Positions 7,481 to 10,064 of a DNA stretch of 10,064 nt are shown here, piece by piece. A program made the translations under genes and the position numbers. Positions within the stretch are counted from its first letter, which is position 1, and every line of letters begins with the position of its first letter. Source of the stretch: Bacillota bacterium (lineage in GTDB: Bacteria > Bacillota_A > Clostridia > Clostridiales > Clostridiaceae); NCBI GenBank assembly GCA_021780795.1, contig JAJXYA010000052.1:1-10064 (forward strand). Reading direction: 5' to 3'. Below the pieces are notes generated by a model that was not told the DNA's origin, searched no databases, and saw nothing but the letters and a program-made list of their open reading frames with translations.

Positions 7481-7538
7481 TAAATTAATATTTATTGTTA
7501 CATTCCTTAGGAAAATAAACATAATAAGGAGTAGAGTA

Positions 7539-8489
7539 ATGTCATTTTCGTCTAAGGTTAAAAATGAAATTTGTAGATTTACAGAAATGAGTAAGAAAGA
7601 AGCTATGGCTGAACTAGCTGCTATAATGAAGGTAAGTGGAACTATTGGACTCGGCTCAAATAAAGCAGTGAATTTCCAAATAACCACTGAAAACCCTGCA
7701 ATAGCAAGACTAATCTTTAAATTATTAAAGGAACATTTTGCTATTCACGCTAGGCTATTAGTTAAGAGAAGTAATTCGCTTAAGAAAAATAATGTTTATG
7801 TGGTTATAATTACAGAAGAAATGGGTGTTAAAGAGTTCTTAAAGCAAGTGGCAGTACTAAAAGATGAGAACTTTTTCTCTATAGATTACACTATACCAGA
7901 TAGGTTAATCGATGCTGAAGAGTGTAAACGTAAATATATAAGAGGAGCTTTTCTAGGTGGCGGAAGTATTAGTAATCCGGAGAAAAATTATCATGTGGAG
8001 TTTGTTACACATGATAGTGACTATGCAGAGGAACTATGTGCGCTTATTAATAGTTATGGACTACTTTCAAAAATAATACAAAGAAAAAGCAGTTATGTAA
8101 TTTATATTAAAGAGGGGGAGCAGATTGTTGACCTTCTTAATATAATTGGTGCTCACAGCTCATTGTTATTCCTAGAGAATGTGAGAATAATGAAGGAAAT
8201 GAGAAATAATGTAAATAGGCTAGTTAACTGTGAAACTGCAAATCTTAGCAAAACTGTAAATGCGTCAGTAAGACAGGTAGAAAGTATTAGATTAATACAA
8301 AAGGAAATAGGCTTTCAAAGGCTTCCTAAAAATCTAAGGGAGATTGCCGAGCTACGCCTTGAGTACCCAGATGAATCTTTGAAGGAACTAGGTGTAATGC
8401 TTGAGCCACCAGTGGGTAAATCTGGGGTTAACCATAGACTTAGAAGAATAGAAAAGATTGCTGAAGAATTAAGGAAAGAAGGAAGGTAA
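7539..8489 (+). CDS. whiA: WhiA family DNA-binding protein
   Basis: A 316-aa WhiA of normal length. The N-terminal half resembles a LAGLIDADG homing endonuclease fold that has lost catalysis; the degenerate motif is IRGAFLGGGSISNP (134-147). The C-terminal part (about 255-312) is a helix-turn-helix domain with the family sequence SLKELGVMLEPPVGKSGVNHR (280-300 region). In Streptomyces WhiA activates sporulation genes with WhiB. In B. subtilis it binds DNA and influences division and chromosome segregation without clear regulatory targets. AAGGAG (7526-7531) lies 7 nt before the ATG. The 58-nt gap after yvcK has no terminator; it contains only a short TTCC-TTA-GGAA palindrome at 7503-7513. So whiA is likely co-transcribed with rapZ and yvcK. 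Confidence 0.96.
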   Translation: MSFSSKVKNEICRFTEMSKKEAMAELAAIMKVSGTIGLGSNKAVNFQITTENPAIARLIFKLLKEHFAIHARLLVKRSNSLKKNNVYVVIITEEMGVKEFLKQVAVLKDENFFSIDYTIPDRLIDAEECKRKYIRGAFLGGGSISNPEKNYHVEFVTHDSDYAEELCALINSYGLLSKIIQRKSSYVIYIKEGEQIVDLLNIIGAHSSLLFLENVRIMKEMRNNVNRLVNCETANLSKTVNASVRQVESIRLIQKEIGFQRLPKNLREIAELRLEYPDESLKELGVMLEPPVGKSGVNHRLRRIEKIAEELRKEGR

Positions 8490-8497
8490 AATATTTA

Positions 8498-9802
8498 ATG
8501 TCAAAGCATGAAGAGATTATTAATTATATTCTTTCCCTACAGATTGGAACTAAAATATCAGTAAGGGGCATCAGCGGAGCATTAGGGCTTAGTGATGGTA
8601 CGGCATATAGAGCTATAAAAGAAGCTGAAAATATGGGTATTGTTAATACTATACCTAGGGTGGGAACTGTAAGAGTGGAGAAGGTGGATAAAAAAAATAT
8701 TGAAACCTTGACTTATGCTGAAGTTGTAAACATCCTTGATGCAACCATTTTGGGTGGAAAAGAAGGTATAAATAGAAGTTTAAATAAATTTATAATAGGA
8801 GCAATGACTGTTGACACTATAACTAAATATATAAGCCCAGGTTATTTACTTATTGTTGGAAACCGTGAAGCCGCACAACAGCTTGCCCTTGAAAATGAAG
8901 CCGCAGTATTAATTACTGGTGGCTTTGATTGCAGTGAAAAAATAAAGGCCTTGGCAAATGAAAAAGGTCTTCCTGTACTATCTTCTTCTTATGACACTTT
9001 TACAGTAGCAAGTATGATAAATAAAGCTATTTATGAAAGTATGGTTAAAAAGGAAATTATTTTAGTTGAAGATGTGATGGAAGTTAACCCTAAGTGTCTA
9101 ATGGGTACTGACACCATTGCTACTTGGAGAAAACTAATGGCAGAAACTAATCATGAGAGGTATCCTGTGGTAGATGAGGATATGAAGCTTATTGGTATAA
9201 TTACCTTAAGAGATCTACAAGGACATGAGGATGAAAATGAACCAATACATAGAATTATGAACAAGAATCCCATAAGTGTAACACCAAAAACAACTGTAGC
9301 TTACGCTGCTCATATTATGGGGTGGGATGGAATAAAGCTTTGTCCTGTGGTTAATAAAAAGAAGGTAGTAGGAGTTCTAAGTATAGAAGATGTTATAAAA
9401 GCAATGCAGTTTGCACTTAGGCAGCCTCAAGTAGCAGAAACTATAGAAGATCTTATTTTAAAGAATTTTAAATGTGAACTTGAAGAGGATAGGTTACACT
9501 TTAATGGCGAGATTATTCCTCAAATGCTGGACCCTGTGGGCACTGCTTCTTGGAGCTCTATGAATATGCTACTATCAACTATGGGAATAATGGCATTAAG
9601 ACAAAATAATAATATTAATATTTCAGTAGATAGTATTATGGCATATTTCATGAAGCCTGTGCAAATGGGTAGCGTTATAGATATATATACAGAAGTTGTG
9701 GATAGAGGGAGAAGTTTTTCTAAAGTGGAAATCAGTATGTACAATGGAAATAAGGAACCTGTAGCAAAGGCTATGATTTCTGCAAAAATATTTAGTAAAT
9801 AA
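8498..9802 (+). CDS. YtoI-like HTH-DRTGG-CBS-CBS-hotdog protein
   Basis: A 434-aa multidomain protein resembling B. subtilis YtoI. Domains in order: a winged-helix-like HTH (about 4-60, with GTKISVRGISGALGLSDGTAYRAIKEAE spanning the recognition region); a DRTGG domain (about 72-183, with VLITGGFD at 137-144); a CBS pair (about 190-243 and 250-305, with VEDVMEVNP and IHRIMNKNP openings), which usually bind adenine nucleotides; and a C-terminal hotdog fold of the thioesterase type (about 325-432), which usually binds acyl-CoA. DNA binding plus two ligand sensors suggests a transcription factor reading nucleotide and acyl-CoA levels; target genes are unknown. The ATG is 8 nt after the whiA stop, with GGAAGG (8481-8486) inside the whiA end, so co-expression with whiA is likely. 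No convincing terminator follows. Confidence 0.88.
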   Translation: MSKHEEIINYILSLQIGTKISVRGISGALGLSDGTAYRAIKEAENMGIVNTIPRVGTVRVEKVDKKNIETLTYAEVVNILDATILGGKEGINRSLNKFIIGAMTVDTITKYISPGYLLIVGNREAAQQLALENEAAVLITGGFDCSEKIKALANEKGLPVLSSSYDTFTVASMINKAIYESMVKKEIILVEDVMEVNPKCLMGTDTIATWRKLMAETNHERYPVVDEDMKLIGIITLRDLQGHEDENEPIHRIMNKNPISVTPKTTVAYAAHIMGWDGIKLCPVVNKKKVVGVLSIEDVIKAMQFALRQPQVAETIEDLILKNFKCELEEDRLHFNGEIIPQMLDPVGTASWSSMNMLLSTMGIMALRQNNNINISVDSIMAYFMKPVQMGSVIDIYTEVVDRGRSFSKVEISMYNGNKEPVAKAMISAKIFSK

Positions 9803-9894
9803 GATCATTAATGCACAAAAGTATTATATTCTAAGAAGCATATAATTTATCTTTTTTAGATTAATATTAGTTCTAAGCATAAGGAGGAGTTGTA

Positions 9895-10064
9895 ATGTTT
9901 ACACACATAGTATTTTTTAAGTTAAAGAATAAGGAGCAGGCTAGCGAGGCTAGAGACCTTTTACTTAGTATGGAGGGAAAGATACCGCAGCTAAAGGGAC
10001 TTGAGGTAGGAGTGGATGTGCTACATACGGAGCGTTCATATGATTTGGCCTTGGTAACTAGGTT
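9895..10064 (+). CDS. Dabb (stress-responsive A/B barrel) family protein, 5' part
   Basis: The frame opens at ATG 9895, 5 nt after a near-perfect AAGGAGGAG (9881-9889), and is still open after 56 codons at the right edge. The start MFTHIVFFKLK, a helix rich in Glu, Leu and Arg (about 13-32), then IPQLKGLEVGVDV and YDLALVT are the usual order of the small dimeric alpha+beta barrel (Dabb) proteins of about 95-105 aa. Their function in Firmicutes is mostly unknown. The 92-nt gap before it holds a possible -10 (TATAAT at 9841-9846) without a recognisable -35, so it may be transcribed separately or by read-through from the upstream gene. Confidence 0.75.
   Translation, partial: MFTHIVFFKLKNKEQASEARDLLLSMEGKIPQLKGLEVGVDVLHTERSYDLALVTR

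Noticed and set aside
9841..9870. The ATTTATCT/AGATTAAT hairpin after the CBS/hotdog gene as a terminator
   Set aside because: It has about 7 A-T-rich pairs with a mismatch. The T residues are in the loop, not after the stem.
1..10064. CRISPR arrays, tRNA/rRNA genes, insertion sequences, phage genes or frameshifted genes
   Set aside because: I looked on both strands and saw no repeat-spacer pattern, cloverleaf, transposase motif or interrupted coding frame.

Overview
The window is AT-rich (about one third G+C by eye). It has strong purine-rich ribosome binding sites and a Firmicutes-type gene set. Protein features such as the membrane-anchored YvcK and the B. subtilis-like HisC and YtoI point to a member of Clostridium sensu lato. 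All recognised genes lie on the + strand and none looks broken. This is chromosomal housekeeping sequence: I see no IS element, prophage, CRISPR array, tRNA or rRNA.

Layout: (1) 2-109, the tail of an unidentified membrane protein. (2) 154-2762, uvrC (GTG start) followed, with a 1-nt TAATG overlap, by a YcdX-type PHP phosphoesterase. (3) 2836-3753, murB, after a short AT-rich gap holding an imperfect hairpin. (4) 3754-5064, a self-contained cassette: a leader of about 170 nt with mutually exclusive helices, a hisC-type aminotransferase, and a strong intrinsic terminator. (5) 5096-8489, an extended -10 promoter followed by rapZ (yvcJ), yvcK and whiA, the conserved Gram-positive cluster; rapZ and yvcK overlap by 4 nt. 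(6) 8498-9802, a YtoI-like HTH-DRTGG-CBS-CBS-hotdog protein in the place where Bacillus has crh. (7) 9895 to the end, the start of a Dabb-family protein.

Several genes share a theme of UDP-amino-sugar and cell-wall metabolism. MurB reduces UDP-GlcNAc-enolpyruvate; RapZ homologues link to glucosamine-6-phosphate control; YvcK homologues bind UDP-sugars and affect wall synthesis; WhiA is linked to division. UvrC and the PHP protein form a separate, translationally coupled pair.

The most interesting non-coding signal is the hisC leader. A perfect 13-bp stem (3798-3810 with 3875-3887) competes with a helix in which the same 3' arm covers the hisC Shine-Dalgarno sequence. Its 5' arm can also be drawn into a local hairpin. 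This is the layout of a translational riboswitch, and I could not match it to a known class. Everything else is ordinary, with some points of domain architecture noted.
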